Source: Gammaproteobacteria bacterium (GTDB lineage Bacteria; Pseudomonadota; Gammaproteobacteria; Eutrophobiales; Eutrophobiaceae). From it: a stretch of 43,207 nt of DNA. Within the stretch, counting starts at the first letter, position 1; every line of letters begins with the position of its first letter. The stretch covers positions 1-43,207 of the forward strand of contig JAJFKK010000066.1 of NCBI GenBank assembly GCA_021773245.1, read 5' to 3'. The position numbers were made by a program, and so were the translations under genes. Positions 8,118-16,666 of the stretch are shown piece by piece. The notes under the pieces were generated by a model. That model had not been told where the DNA came from. It did no database searches and saw only the letters and a program-made list of their open reading frames with translations.

Positions 8118-8390
8118 TTGAAAAAGATTTTCGTTGGAAGTTTACCTGAGAACGCCACAGAGGCTACTGTCACTGAATTGTTTACTGAATTTGGTAAAGT
8201 GCGTTCTATACACTTGGTTCAAGACGTTTTTACCAGAACATGCAAAGGTTTTGGCTTCGTAGAAATGGAAGGCCATGAAGCAAGAGCTGCAATTGCAGGC
8301 CTCGATGGAAGGATGTATGAAGGCAAACAGCTGAAAGTTAAATTTGAAGAAATTCGTGATAATAAAGGGAAAGGAAAACGCCGAAGATAG
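8118..8390 (+). CDS. Single-RRM RNA-binding protein
   Basis: A 90-residue protein consisting of one RNA-recognition motif and a very basic tail (KGKGKRRR). RNP2 is IFVGSL at the N-terminus and RNP1 is KGFGFVEM near residue 45, with the aromatic RNA-stacking residues in place. Stand-alone RRM proteins of this size occur in cyanobacteria and many proteobacteria; their targets are mostly unknown. The start is TTG at 8118: RNP2 begins at the third residue, so little room remains for another start, and no ATG or GTG lies close upstream in frame. The ribosome site is modest (AGAGA). It directly follows the cold-shock gene's terminator, so an own promoter is expected. Confidence 0.9.
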   Translation: MKKIFVGSLPENATEATVTELFTEFGKVRSIHLVQDVFTRTCKGFGFVEMEGHEARAAIAGLDGRMYEGKQLKVKFEEIRDNKGKGKRRR

Positions 8391-8449
8391 GCTTCCATTT
8401 TCCCCCTCACCAGCACTTAAAACTGGCTCATTCCTGTAACCAAACCAGT

Positions 8450-8471
8450 GCGTTATCAAGTTAAATAACGC
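8450..8471. other. Small inverted repeat between RRM and lipoprotein genes
   Basis: GCGTTAT and ATAACGC form a perfect 7-bp inverted repeat around an 8-base loop. No T-run follows, so it is not a standard terminator. It could be a protein site or a weak end of the RRM transcript. Confidence 0.3.
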
Positions 8472-8502
8472 TAGATTTGTACGATCCAGCACCAGTTTGA
8501 TT

Positions 8503-8508
8503 TATAAT
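8503..8508 (+). promoter_or_regulatory. Candidate -10 box for the DsrE-like lipoprotein gene
   Basis: TATAAT lies 36 bases upstream of the ATG at 8544. The nearest -35-like hexamer, TTGTAC, is at 20 bases, which is too far for a good promoter. Confidence 0.35.
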
Positions 8509-8543
8509 AGCGCTGATATTCAACTGTAACACTCATAAGCTTT

Positions 8544-9077
8544 ATGAAACATAAAAGTAAACTTAACACATTGTTTTTAAATGTATTATTAACTGTTAGT
8601 TTAGCTTGTCTATACGCTTGTGATAATGACACAGAAAATGCTGTAACCAGTAACCCCGTAGTAAAAGTACCCGCCCAAGTAGAACATATTCCTCTTGATG
8701 ACAAAGTTATTATTGAAAATAAGAGTTATTTGTTTGATGTTACAGACCATAGCATTGAAGAATTACAGGCATTATTAGTCAGAGCAGAAGAAATATCTCA
8801 AGCGCAATCTGAAGAATTTGAAAAGCTAAAGATCGTCATGATCCTCCATGGTCCTGACATTGAATGGTTCACAGCTAAAAACCACGAACAGAATCAAGAG
8901 TTAATTGATTTGGCTGAACGCCTTGATTCCTATGATATTATTGACATGAAAGTATGTGAGACAGCCATGTCTTCTTTGGGAGTTGAACATAAAGACATCC
9001 CGTCTTTTATTGAACCGGTTCCTTATGCACCAGTTGAAATCAAACAGCGATTACAAGATGGTTACATAAACTTATAA
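8544..9077 (+). CDS. Lipoprotein with a DsrE-like domain
   Basis: Residues 1-25 form a lipoprotein signal ending in LYA-C, with Cys26 as the probable lipidated residue. Asp at the next position would favour inner-membrane retention under the enterobacterial Lol rule. After a linker, the C-terminal half (from KIVMILHGPDIEWF) resembles DsrE/DsrF-fold proteins, including the hydrophobic first strand, the HGP turn, and a cysteine in KVCETAM at the position where sulfur-relay relatives carry a reactive Cys. The end, IPSFIEPVPYAPVEI, is also family-like. Sulfur carriage is possible, but many periplasmic DsrE-like proteins have no known role. It precedes the thioesterase gene by 31 bases and is probably co-transcribed. 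Confidence 0.75.
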   Translation: MKHKSKLNTLFLNVLLTVSLACLYACDNDTENAVTSNPVVKVPAQVEHIPLDDKVIIENKSYLFDVTDHSIEELQALLVRAEEISQAQSEEFEKLKIVMILHGPDIEWFTAKNHEQNQELIDLAERLDSYDIIDMKVCETAMSSLGVEHKDIPSFIEPVPYAPVEIKQRLQDGYINL

Positions 9078-9108
9078 TTTAAATATATAAACAATATTCG
9101 GAGTGCAC

Positions 9109-9624
9109 ATGTCAGAGCAGGAAAAAAGTTTACACATGACAATTTTAATGACCCCAGACATGGCCAACTTTTCCGGCAATGTACATGGTGGCTCAATATT
9201 AAAGCTACTTGATCAAGTCGCTTTTGCATGTGCGGCTCGTTATTGTAAAAGTTATGTTGTTACCTTATCGCTTGATCAAGTCACTTTTAATCAGCCTATA
9301 AAAGTAGGCGAACTGGTTTCTTTTCGCGCACATGTAAATTATGTAGGTAATAGTTCTCTTGAAGTTGGAGTTAAAGTATTTGCAGAAAATCTTGAAACAC
9401 AAAAAAAGAGGCATACTAACTCCTGCTATTTCACCATGGTCGCTATGGGTAAAGATGGTAACTCAATCAAAGCTCCAGAACTTGAAATAAAGACTGAATT
9501 TGAACAGAAATTATTTGAAGCCGCCTTAATGAGAAAAGAGTTTAGAAAAGAATTAAACAGAAAAAATAAGGAATTAACTGCTGATATTCCAGACTATAAT
9601 TCTGATATTACCGATAGTGATTAA
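9109..9624 (+). CDS. Acyl-CoA thioesterase (hotdog fold)
   Basis: Hydrolyses acyl-CoA to free acid and CoA in the cytoplasm. The hotdog helix signature HGGSILKLLDQVA, with the catalytic-type Asp, sits near residue 25, and the family block VTFNQPIKVGELV follows. The chain ends with a charged, lysine-rich tail. I take the ATG at 9109 rather than the tracked GTG at 9103: the ribosome site CGGAG (9099-9103) sits 5 bases before that ATG and would overlap the GTG. Chain-length preference cannot be read off. Its stop overlaps the stop of thiL on the other strand by two bases. Confidence 0.88.
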   Translation: MSEQEKSLHMTILMTPDMANFSGNVHGGSILKLLDQVAFACAARYCKSYVVTLSLDQVTFNQPIKVGELVSFRAHVNYVGNSSLEVGVKVFAENLETQKKRHTNSCYFTMVAMGKDGNSIKAPELEIKTEFEQKLFEAALMRKEFRKELNRKNKELTADIPDYNSDITDSD

Positions 9625-10580
9625 TCGAAATGCCGATATGCTTCTGATTTAGTTTCATATAATTCGCCCTCTTCATCTATTAATCTTAGATTCAATTGCT
9701 GGTCATTAATAAAACCAATACAGTGCACCGGACAAATTAATTCTAACTTTTTCAATACGTCTTCAGGCAAACCTTTTGGTAATGTAAAACATAACTCATA
9801 GTCATCACCACCTGTTAAAGCTATTTCAATTGCAATATCTTTATCGAGGTTAGTTAAACTTTCCGAATACGGAATTTTTGATAGTTTTATTTCAGCGCCT
9901 ACATTACTTGCTTTAAGAATATGACCTAAATCAGATAATAGACCATCTGATATATCAATACAGCTCGTTGCGTTATCTCGTAGTACGATTCCTGTTTCTA
10001 TTCTTGCATCCGGCCGATTTAACCGTTGTATCTCTTTATCAGTCGCTGAAGAATATAATGTTCTATCCTGAAGATATTTTAATGCATAAGCTGCAGCGCC
10101 TAACTCACCGGTAACATAAATAAAATCACCCACAGCAGCTCCACTACGACGAAGCGACTTTCCCTTAGGACAAACGCCATGTATTTGAACAGTAATGGAC
10201 AAAGGACCTTTTGTTAAATCACCACCAATCAAGACCAGAGATTTTTCAATAGCTAATTGATTAAAGCTTTTTGAGAATTTTTTTAACCAATTAATATCTC
10301 TATCTGGAAGTGTTAAAGATAATGTAATCCATCGAGGCAATGCACCCATTGCAGCTATATCACTTAAGTTTACGGAAAGTGCTTTATAAGCAATATCCTC
10401 AGGCAAGGTATCTTCAAAAAAATGAACGCCTGAAACCAGTGTGTCTGTTGAGATAACTAATTCTGTTTCTTCAGCAACATTGATAATAGCAGCATCATCA
10501 CCGATGCCTAATGTAAGATTACCTTTGCTAGCTGGATAAGCACTTTTAAAGAAGTGCTCTATGATTTCAAATTCATTCAA
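9621..10580 (-). CDS. thiL: Thiamine-monophosphate kinase
   Basis: Phosphorylates thiamine monophosphate to the active cofactor thiamine diphosphate, using ATP. The 319-residue chain has the PurM/ThiL-type N-terminal ATP and Mg site GIGDDAAII and STDTLVSGVHF, the LSDIAAMGA block, GGDLT, and the C-terminal DISDGLLSDLGHI and TGGDDYEL. All are standard for ThiL. It is the last gene of the minus-strand rib operon, 8 bases after nusB, an order common in gammaproteobacteria. It converges on the thioesterase gene with overlapping stop codons, leaving no room for a separate terminator between them. Confidence 0.96.
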   Translation of the reverse strand: MNEFEIIEHFFKSAYPASKGNLTLGIGDDAAIINVAEETELVISTDTLVSGVHFFEDTLPEDIAYKALSVNLSDIAAMGALPRWITLSLTLPDRDINWLKKFSKSFNQLAIEKSLVLIGGDLTKGPLSITVQIHGVCPKGKSLRRSGAAVGDFIYVTGELGAAAYALKYLQDRTLYSSATDKEIQRLNRPDARIETGIVLRDNATSCIDISDGLLSDLGHILKASNVGAEIKLSKIPYSESLTNLDKDIAIEIALTGGDDYELCFTLPKGLPEDVLKKLELICPVHCIGFINDQQLNLRLIDEEGELYETKSEAYRHFD

Positions 10581-10588
10581 AATATTAA

Positions 10589-11044
10589 CTAACGAGAACT
10601 ATTGATTTCTGTTGAACGTAATTCTTTGGCAACTTTATCAAGTATGCCATTAATGTATTTATGAGATTCTTCAGCACCAAATAATTTTGCAAGCTCAATA
10701 GATTCATTAACAACAACCCGCCAAGGAATTTCAAGATGATATTTCAATTCATAACAACCAATATGCAAAATAGCTCGCTCAATCGCATCAAGTTCATCAA
10801 CGGGTCTATCGAGAAGATTAGCAATTAGTGCATCAAGTTCATCATTACATTTTATTGTGCCTCTTAATAAAAGCTTGAAGTAATCGACATCAGTTTTAGC
10901 AAGAGTCTGTTTATCACTTTCAAACTCAGCAATAATATCAACAACATCTTTTTCTGTAAGAAAACACTGGTATAAAGCTTGAACAGTATTACGTCTCGCT
11001 TTAATTCTTGCGCGTTTACTGATTGCTGGAGAAGGAGTACTCAT
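10589..11044 (-). CDS. nusB: Transcription antitermination factor NusB
   Basis: An RNA-binding, all-helical protein that joins NusE (S10) on boxA RNA to prevent early termination of rRNA transcripts. The N-terminus KRARIKARRNTVQALYQ is the arginine-rich first helix of NusB, and the block WRVVVNESIELAKLFGAEES, followed by YINGILDKVAKELR, is the family signature at the C-terminus. Length (151 aa) is slightly above E. coli NusB (139), through the ends. Its ATG overlaps the ribH stop by four bases (ATGA), implying translational coupling. Confidence 0.96.
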   Translation of the reverse strand: MSTPSPAISKRARIKARRNTVQALYQCFLTEKDVVDIIAEFESDKQTLAKTDVDYFKLLLRGTIKCNDELDALIANLLDRPVDELDAIERAILHIGCYELKYHLEIPWRVVVNESIELAKLFGAEESHKYINGILDKVAKELRSTEINSSR

Positions 11045-11520
11045 GATTTCACTTGCTTAATCACTGATATCATTTCTAAAGCGGCAGATGCAGCTTCATA
11101 ACCTTTATTGCTTTCTTCATCCCCTGCTCTATCCATCGCCTGTTCAGAATTATCAACCGTCAAAACACCGAAGATAACAGGAACGCCACTGTTTATTGCC
11201 AATTGCGAAATACCATGAGTACATTCGTTTGAAATAAAGTCAAAATGTGGCGTCTCACCTCTTATGATTGCACCTAATGTTATAACTGCATCATATTCAC
11301 CCTGATCAAGTAAGGCTTCTACTGCAACAGGAATTTCAAACGCACCAGGCACTTTAACAACGGTTATTGCATCATTAGCAATATCATTCGCTTTTAAGCA
11401 TTTTATAGCGCCATCATAAAGACGATCCACGACATAACTATTAAATCGACTAACAACAATCGCAATTTTTACTGAACCTTCAAGAACTCCTTTGTGTTCA
11501 ATAATATTTATATTAGACAT
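11041..11520 (-). CDS. ribH: 6,7-dimethyl-8-ribityllumazine synthase
   Basis: Condenses the ribityl-amino-uracil intermediate with 3,4-dihydroxy-2-butanone-4-phosphate to give lumazine, the direct riboflavin precursor. Seen are the substrate pocket VSRFNSYV, the VPGAFEIPVA block, the GAIIRGETPHFDFI active-site stretch with its His, and GVLTVDNSEQAMDRAG. At 159 aa it is full length. It sits between ribBA and nusB in the rib operon, with a four-base overlap into nusB. Confidence 0.97.
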   Translation of the reverse strand: MSNINIIEHKGVLEGSVKIAIVVSRFNSYVVDRLYDGAIKCLKANDIANDAITVVKVPGAFEIPVAVEALLDQGEYDAVITLGAIIRGETPHFDFISNECTHGISQLAINSGVPVIFGVLTVDNSEQAMDRAGDEESNKGYEAASAALEMISVIKQVKS

Positions 11521-11538
11521 AATTTTCTATAATTCCTG

Positions 11539-12648
11539 TTAACTGACGTACTCAACGACTTCTAGTCCAAAACCTGACAATGCGTGAATACGTTTTGGTG
11601 CACTCAACACCCTCATTTTTTTTACACCCAAATCAGAAAGAATTTGAGCGCCCAAACCAATCGTGCGTAAATCTCGGCTACTTTCATTATCTTTATCCAC
11701 TTTAGCTTTCTGTTTATTAGTTTTGTAAGATTCTATCTGATTAATTAATTCTATCGACTCATATTGTTGGCAAAGAATCACTAATACACCAGACTCCTCT
11801 TGAGAGAGTCGTTTTAATACATCATCCACTGGCCAGCCACGATCCTTGGCAAGACTACCCGTTAAATCAGAAATCGGATTTTCTAAATGCACTCGTACCA
11901 GTGTCGGCGTTTCAGGATTGAGCTTTCCCTTTACTAAGGCTAAATGTATTTTCTTTTCTAATTTATCCTGATAAGCATGGATAACAAATTCACCGTATTC
12001 TGTTGGCAGTGTACTTTCTGTCATGTGTTCGACTGTTTTTTCATTTTCAATTCGATAACGAATTAAATCTGCAATCGTACCAACTTTTAAATCATGCTCT
12101 TTAGCAAACTTTTCTAAATCTGGACGCCTCGCCATTGAACCATCATCATTTAATATTTCGACAATGACAGATGATGCTTGCATACCTGCAAGTCGAGCCA
12201 AATCACATCCTGCTTCAGTATGACCTGCTCTTGATAAGACGCCTCCAGACTGCGCCATCAAAGGAAAAACATGCCCAGGCTGAACTAAATCTGTTGGTAC
12301 TGCATCTACTGCAACAGCTTTTTGTATCGTCATTGCACGATCAGCAGCAGAAATACCCGTTGTCACACCTTCAGCAGCTTCGATCGACACAGTAAAGTTT
12401 GTTCCAAAATTAGAGTTAGATTGACTCGTCATTAATGGCAGATTTAATTTTCGACAATGTTCGCCAGTGAGTGTCAAACAGATTAAACCACGACCATAAC
12501 GCGCCATAAAATTAATATCTTCAGAACGCACGCTGGAAGCTGCCATAATCAAATCACCTTCATTCTCACGATCTTCATCATCCATCAAAATGACCATGCG
12601 ACCATTACGGATTTCTTCGATTAGTTCAGCGGCTGTATTTAATGACAT
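11539..12648 (-). CDS. ribBA: DHBP synthase fused to a degenerate GTP cyclohydrolase II domain (RibBX type)
   Basis: The N-terminal half (about 1-200) is an intact 3,4-dihydroxy-2-butanone-4-phosphate synthase, with [11 protein letters not shown], the SAADRA loop and [13 protein letters not shown]; it makes the four-carbon unit of riboflavin from ribulose-5-phosphate. The C-terminal half aligns with GTP cyclohydrolase II but has lost the zinc cysteines: the usual HSEC reads HLEN, and LRCDCG reads LAKDRG. The later arginine-containing catalytic stretch is also not recognisable. So the first step of the pathway is probably not done by this protein, and a separate ribA is expected elsewhere. Such hybrids are known in proteobacteria as RibBX. 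It lies between ribE and ribH. Confidence 0.93.
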   Translation of the reverse strand: MSLNTAAELIEEIRNGRMVILMDDEDRENEGDLIMAASSVRSEDINFMARYGRGLICLTLTGEHCRKLNLPLMTSQSNSNFGTNFTVSIEAAEGVTTGISAADRAMTIQKAVAVDAVPTDLVQPGHVFPLMAQSGGVLSRAGHTEAGCDLARLAGMQASSVIVEILNDDGSMARRPDLEKFAKEHDLKVGTIADLIRYRIENEKTVEHMTESTLPTEYGEFVIHAYQDKLEKKIHLALVKGKLNPETPTLVRVHLENPISDLTGSLAKDRGWPVDDVLKRLSQEESGVLVILCQQYESIELINQIESYKTNKQKAKVDKDNESSRDLRTIGLGAQILSDLGVKKMRVLSAPKRIHALSGFGLEVVEYVS

Positions 12649-12662
12649 TCTATTTTATATAA

Positions 12663-13253
12663 TTATTTTTTAATTAACTGATCCAGATATCGTGCAATTT
12701 GATCAACTTCAATATTAACTTTTGTATTCGTGTCGTAACCTAAAAATATTGTTTCCGACAAGGTATGAGGAATAATATTAACATCAAACGTATTATTATT
12801 AACTTCATTTACTGTCAGACTAACACCATCAACAGAAACAGAACCTTTTTTAGAAATAAACCTATTTAATCCGGCGGGAACTTCAATCGTATATTTTATT
12901 GAACGACCTTCATCTGCTTTATTAATTATTTTTCCTATTCCATCAACATGACCTGAAACCATATGCCCATTGATCCGATCGGATAACATCATTGCTTTTT
13001 CAAGGTTAATTCGAGAACCTATTTTTAAATCAGAAAATGACGTTAATGTTAGTGTCTCTTTCGATAAATCGGCACTAAATGAATTATTTTCTTTTTCGAT
13101 GATAGATAAACAGACACCATTTACCGATATACTATCACCAAGTTTCATATCAGATAGTTCCATTTTCTCTGTATTAAAGACAAAACGACTATCTTCACCT
13201 TTGGTTTCAATAGCAGAAATATGCCCTGTTGCTTCAATAATTCCTGTAAACAT
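12663..13253 (-). CDS. ribE: Riboflavin synthase, alpha chain
   Basis: Converts two lumazines to riboflavin plus the pyrimidine intermediate. The chain has the expected two internally repeated barrels: MFTGIIEATGHI...DSISVNGVCLSI in the first and GHVDGIGKI...GSVSVDGVSLTVNEV in the second. The N-terminal MFTGI and the paired SVNG/SVDG blocks are diagnostic. At 196 aa it is normal, or slightly short. It sits 9 bases after ribD and 14 before ribBA. The symbol is ribC in the E. coli nomenclature. Confidence 0.96.
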   Translation of the reverse strand: MFTGIIEATGHISAIETKGEDSRFVFNTEKMELSDMKLGDSISVNGVCLSIIEKENNSFSADLSKETLTLTSFSDLKIGSRINLEKAMMLSDRINGHMVSGHVDGIGKIINKADEGRSIKYTIEVPAGLNRFISKKGSVSVDGVSLTVNEVNNNTFDVNIIPHTLSETIFLGYDTNTKVNIEVDQIARYLDQLIKK

Positions 13254-13265
13254 TCTAAATTAATA

Positions 13266-14363
13266 TTATTTTTTAAAATTATAAGTTAAACGGATATCCT
13301 TGCCGACTTGTCTAACATCAACTACTTCCATTTTTATCGCTTCACTCAATTTATCTAATACATTTAATTTTAATAATGGTTGTGCAGTATTGCCTAATAA
13401 CACGCTAGCCATATAAACAACCAGTTCATCAACCAAACCCGCTTCAATTAACGCACCTGAAAAGGTTGCACCTGCTTCGACCATAACATCGTTAATTTCA
13501 TATTCATTTGCCAAATGAGAAAATATATTTAGCATCCATAAATCTGATTTAGCAATAGACACTACGTCTACATTTTCTAATTCATTCAAACGACCATCAT
13601 TTTCTATTTCAGTATAAACAATAACCTTGCCGGCAACATTTTCAGAAAGACTAAACAGCTTTGCCTGATTTGTTATTTTAAACTGACGATCAATAATAAC
13701 TCGCACTGGTTGCTTAGCTTCAAAAGCTAAATCTCTCGCATTTAAGACAGCATCATCTTTTATTATTGTATCAACAGTTGTTAATACAGCACTGCTTCCA
13801 GCACGTAAGCCATGCACATCTCGCCTCGCCTGTTCTGAACTAATCCATTGGCTCTCACCATTTTCCAGTGCAGTACGTCCATCTAAACTCATCGCCATTT
13901 TACAGCGAACATGAGGCATATCGACCGTCATTCGTTTAATAAACCCGGGGTTCAGTTTAATTGCTTCTGTCTCTAGCAATCCTTTTTTAACGGTGATCCC
14001 AGATTCTTCTAATTTTTTAACACCTGATCCTGAAACCAAGGGATTAGGATCAAGCATTGCAATGATAACTTCTTTCACATTTGCCTTGATTAAAGCATCG
14101 ATACAAGGTGGCGTACGTCCATGATGAGAACACGGTTCTAGTGTGATATAGACAATGGAATTAGTTGCATCATCGCATTGATTAAGGGCATTTATTTCGG
14201 CATGCGCTTCACCGCTTACTGCATGCCAACCTTCTGCTATGAGTTGATTGCCTTTAGTAATGACACATCCGACACGTGGATTTGGATCACAGGTATAGCG
14301 TCCACGCTTTGCCAATTGAATGGCACGAGACATGAATTGATAGTCGTGTGCTGCCCACGTCAA
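13266..14363 (-). CDS. ribD: Bifunctional riboflavin-specific deaminase/reductase
   Basis: Carries out the second and third steps of riboflavin synthesis. Residues 1 to about 145 are the zinc cytidine-deaminase-like domain, with HAEINAL and [11 protein letters not shown] providing the zinc ligands and the catalytic Glu. The rest is the NADPH-dependent reductase, with [18 protein letters not shown] and [22 protein letters not shown]. Length (365) is typical. Its ATG overlaps the nrdR stop by four bases, so translation is probably coupled. Confidence 0.97.
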   Translation of the reverse strand: MTWAAHDYQFMSRAIQLAKRGRYTCDPNPRVGCVITKGNQLIAEGWHAVSGEAHAEINALNQCDDATNSIVYITLEPCSHHGRTPPCIDALIKANVKEVIIAMLDPNPLVSGSGVKKLEESGITVKKGLLETEAIKLNPGFIKRMTVDMPHVRCKMAMSLDGRTALENGESQWISSEQARRDVHGLRAGSSAVLTTVDTIIKDDAVLNARDLAFEAKQPVRVIIDRQFKITNQAKLFSLSENVAGKVIVYTEIENDGRLNELENVDVVSIAKSDLWMLNIFSHLANEYEINDVMVEAGATFSGALIEAGLVDELVVYMASVLLGNTAQPLLKLNVLDKLSEAIKMEVVDVRQVGKDIRLTYNFKK

Positions 14364-14875
14364 CTATCGTCTCCATCATCAGAACCAAGTAAATCAAGCT
14401 GACTCTTCTGTAATTCAGGTGGTAATTCATTTTCAACACGTTCAATTTCTTCAAGAAATGCCCGCACATCTTCAAACTTTCTGTATACCGATGCAAACCG
14501 TACATAAGCAACTTGATCAATTCCGCGTAATTGTTCCATTACCCAATCGCCAACCTGAATAGATTTAACTTCCTTATCACCTGTTGCACGTAATTTATGC
14601 ATAATGGTTGAAACGGCAATATCAATTTTTTCCATTTCAACAGGTCTTTTCTGAACTGCACGCAACAATCCACCTCGTAATTTTTCTTCATTGAAAGGTT
14701 CTCGTCGGCCGTCAGATTTTACAATACGCGGGAAATTTAGCTCAGCAGATTCGTATGTCGTAAAACGTTCTTTACAGTTTGTACATTCGCGACGACGACG
14801 AATTTGTTCTCCCTCTCCAACAAGACGGGAATCAATTACTCGTGTATCCGGATCAATACAAAAAGGACATCGCAT
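14360..14875 (-). CDS. nrdR: Transcriptional repressor NrdR
   Basis: Represses ribonucleotide reductase operons according to the cell's dATP/ATP level. The N-terminus is a four-cysteine zinc ribbon (CPFC, then CTNC) with the [17 protein letters not shown] block; the ATP-cone follows from about residue 46 ([18 protein letters not shown]). The C-terminal tail is acidic and a little longer than usual (171 aa against about 150). It overlaps ribD and follows glyA by 95 bases, within which there is a stem-loop. The glyA-nrdR-ribD order is common in gammaproteobacteria. Confidence 0.97.
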   Translation of the reverse strand: MRCPFCIDPDTRVIDSRLVGEGEQIRRRRECTNCKERFTTYESAELNFPRIVKSDGRREPFNEEKLRGGLLRAVQKRPVEMEKIDIAVSTIMHKLRATGDKEVKSIQVGDWVMEQLRGIDQVAYVRFASVYRKFEDVRAFLEEIERVENELPPELQKSQLDLLGSDDGDDS

Positions 14876-14905
14876 TTATTAATTCACTTTTTCTAGTTTT
14901 TAAAT

Positions 14906-14936
14906 GCATGAGGGATTGCAAAACAACCCCTCATAC
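14906..14936 (-). terminator. Stem-loop between glyA and nrdR
   Basis: On the minus strand GTATGAGGG pairs with CCCTCATGC (9 bp with one G-T pair) around a 13-base loop. It lies 35 bases past the glyA stop. There is no T-run after it, so it could be a partial terminator or an mRNA-stabilising structure that lowers nrdR-rib expression relative to glyA. Confidence 0.45.
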
Positions 14937-14970
14937 GACAAACAGCATTTAGTAGTAATACGTACTAACG

Positions 14971-16239
14971 TTACTTTAAGTCTTCATTCGACTCATATAA
15001 TGGTCGACTCTTACAAAGCGCAATTACTTCACCTTTAACACGTTCGATAACAGACTCATCTCCCATGTTATCCATGATGTCACAAATCCAGCTAGCAACT
15101 TGCTTACAATCAGCTTCGTTAAAACCACGTGTCGTAATTGAAGGCGTACCAACACGTATACCGCTAGTTACAAATGGTGATTGTGGATCATTAGGCACGG
15201 CATTCTTGTTACAAGTGATATGTGCACGACCTATAGCAGCATCAACTTCTTTACCGGTCAAACCTTTTTCAACCATATCCACCAGGAATAAATGATTGTC
15301 AGTACCACCAGAAACGATTTTCAAACCACGTTCAACAAAGGTATCTGCCATTGCAACTGCATTCTTTTTAACTTGTTGAATGTAAGTCTTAAATTCTGGT
15401 TCCATACATTCTTTGAAAGCAACTGCTTTAGCCGCAATCGTGTGCATGTGAGGGCCACCTTGATACGCTGGGAAAACCATGAAGTTTATTTTCTTTTGAA
15501 TATCTTCATTAGCTTTACCCATGATAATACCTGAACGTGGTCCACGTAGCGTCTTATGGGTCGTCGATGTTGTTACATCGGCTATCTTCACTGGACTTGG
15601 ATATTCCCCAGTCGCGACTAGACCTGCGACGTGTGCAATATCAGCCATCATCAATGCACCTACTTTATCGGCGATTTCACGGAAACGCTCCCAATCAACA
15701 ATTCTTGAATATGCAGAAAAACCGGTAATAATTAATTTAGGTTTATGTTCTAGCGCTAATTCTTCAGCTTGGTCATAATCAATATAACCCTTGTCATCCA
15801 GACCATACTGAACAGCATCATAAATACGGCCAGAGACATTAACACTTGCGCCATGAGTTAAGTGACCACCATGTGCCAAGCTCATACCCATGACATGATC
15901 ACCTGGTTGTAATAATGCGTGATAAACAGCACCATTTGCTTGTGATCCAGAATGCGGTTGTACGTTAGCCCAATCGGCACCAAATAATTTACATGCACGA
16001 TCAATTGCCAACTGTTCAGCAACATCAACATACTCGCAACCACCGTAATAACGTTTGCCCGGATAACCTTCAGCATATTTATTGGTCAAGACCGAACCCT
16101 GACATTCCAATACACGTGGACTGGTCATATTTTCGGAGGCGATTAATTCGATATGTTCTTCTTGACGACGTCGTTCATTTTCCATCGCTTCAAAAAGTTC
16201 AGGATCAAACCCTTCCACTTTTGTATCTTTTGTAAACAT
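14971..16239 (-). CDS. glyA: Serine hydroxymethyltransferase
   Basis: A PLP enzyme that interconverts serine and glycine while loading one-carbon units on tetrahydrofolate. The PLP lysine motif [15 protein letters not shown] is intact; [24 protein letters not shown] and HSGSQAN are also present. The ORF track starts at a TTG (16251); I prefer the ATG at 16239, which gives MFTKDTK, 422 aa, and has TGAGGAAT at a proper distance. It is the first gene of the minus-strand run towards the rib genes and is divergent from cyaA over a long gap. I see no glycine riboswitch or PurR-like site upstream. Confidence 0.97.
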   Translation of the reverse strand: MFTKDTKVEGFDPELFEAMENERRRQEEHIELIASENMTSPRVLECQGSVLTNKYAEGYPGKRYYGGCEYVDVAEQLAIDRACKLFGADWANVQPHSGSQANGAVYHALLQPGDHVMGMSLAHGGHLTHGASVNVSGRIYDAVQYGLDDKGYIDYDQAEELALEHKPKLIITGFSAYSRIVDWERFREIADKVGALMMADIAHVAGLVATGEYPSPVKIADVTTSTTHKTLRGPRSGIIMGKANEDIQKKINFMVFPAYQGGPHMHTIAAKAVAFKECMEPEFKTYIQQVKKNAVAMADTFVERGLKIVSGGTDNHLFLVDMVEKGLTGKEVDAAIGRAHITCNKNAVPNDPQSPFVTSGIRVGTPSITTRGFNEADCKQVASWICDIMDNMGDESVIERVKGEVIALCKSRPLYESNEDLK

Positions 16240-16666
16240 AATATTCCTCAATTGATAATTAATAATATTGGTTGAATTCGTTATTATTTTGTATGAATTA
16301 GTTCTTCATATTGCTGCGAAATCGGCAACTTACTGCTTTATATAATATATGGCCTTCTCAGTCTCCAAATGCAGGCACGAATATTACCAAAACACGCTCC
16401 CCAATGCATTGATGTAAGTACTTTAATTGCAGTTCTTTTTATGACAATTAATTAATCTGGACATACCTACATGATTCTCCTTATCTAATTGATAAATATA
16501 GTATTTTTATGTTTTTAATTATTCTTGAGAGAAACGTTTTTATGAAGATTTCTTTGTCTCTGCCGATAACAATTTTAGAGACCTAAGTTGATAGGCAAAT
16601 TGATATAAACAACGCTAAAAAACCGCAAATTCTAATAAATAATCATATAAAACAATGAGATAAAGA
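16240..16666. other. 427-base glyA-cyaA divergent intergenic region
   Basis: A long AT-rich region with no ORF of note and no tRNA that I can fold. It must hold the promoters of glyA and cyaA. TATAAT-like runs occur at 16341-16346 and nearby but lack good -35 partners. GTCTCT (16556-16561) and AGAGAC (16577-16582) form a 6-bp inverted repeat. Just before cyaA, ATGAGATAA (16655-16663) is a two-codon reading frame overlapping the cyaA ribosome site. No TGTGA-N6-TCACA CRP site was seen. Confidence 0.5.

Noticed and set aside
8142-8492. 116-aa minus-strand ORF across the RRM gene
   Set aside because: Antisense to the RRM coding region; no domain and no ribosome site support. The RRM reading frame has clear RNP1/RNP2 motifs.
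9103-9108. GTG start for the thioesterase at 9103
   Set aside because: The CGGAG ribosome site overlaps this codon; the ATG at 9109 has proper spacing.
16240-16251. TTG start of glyA at 16251
   Set aside because: It would place the ribosome site TGAGGAAT inside the gene; the ATG at 16239 gives the usual GlyA N-terminus.
14364-16251. FMN riboswitch controlling the rib genes
   Set aside because: The rib genes directly follow nrdR with overlapping codons; there is no leader in which an RFN element could sit.
16240-16666. Glycine riboswitch upstream of glyA
   Set aside because: I see no tandem aptamer-like conserved blocks in the minus-strand leader, only AT-rich sequence.
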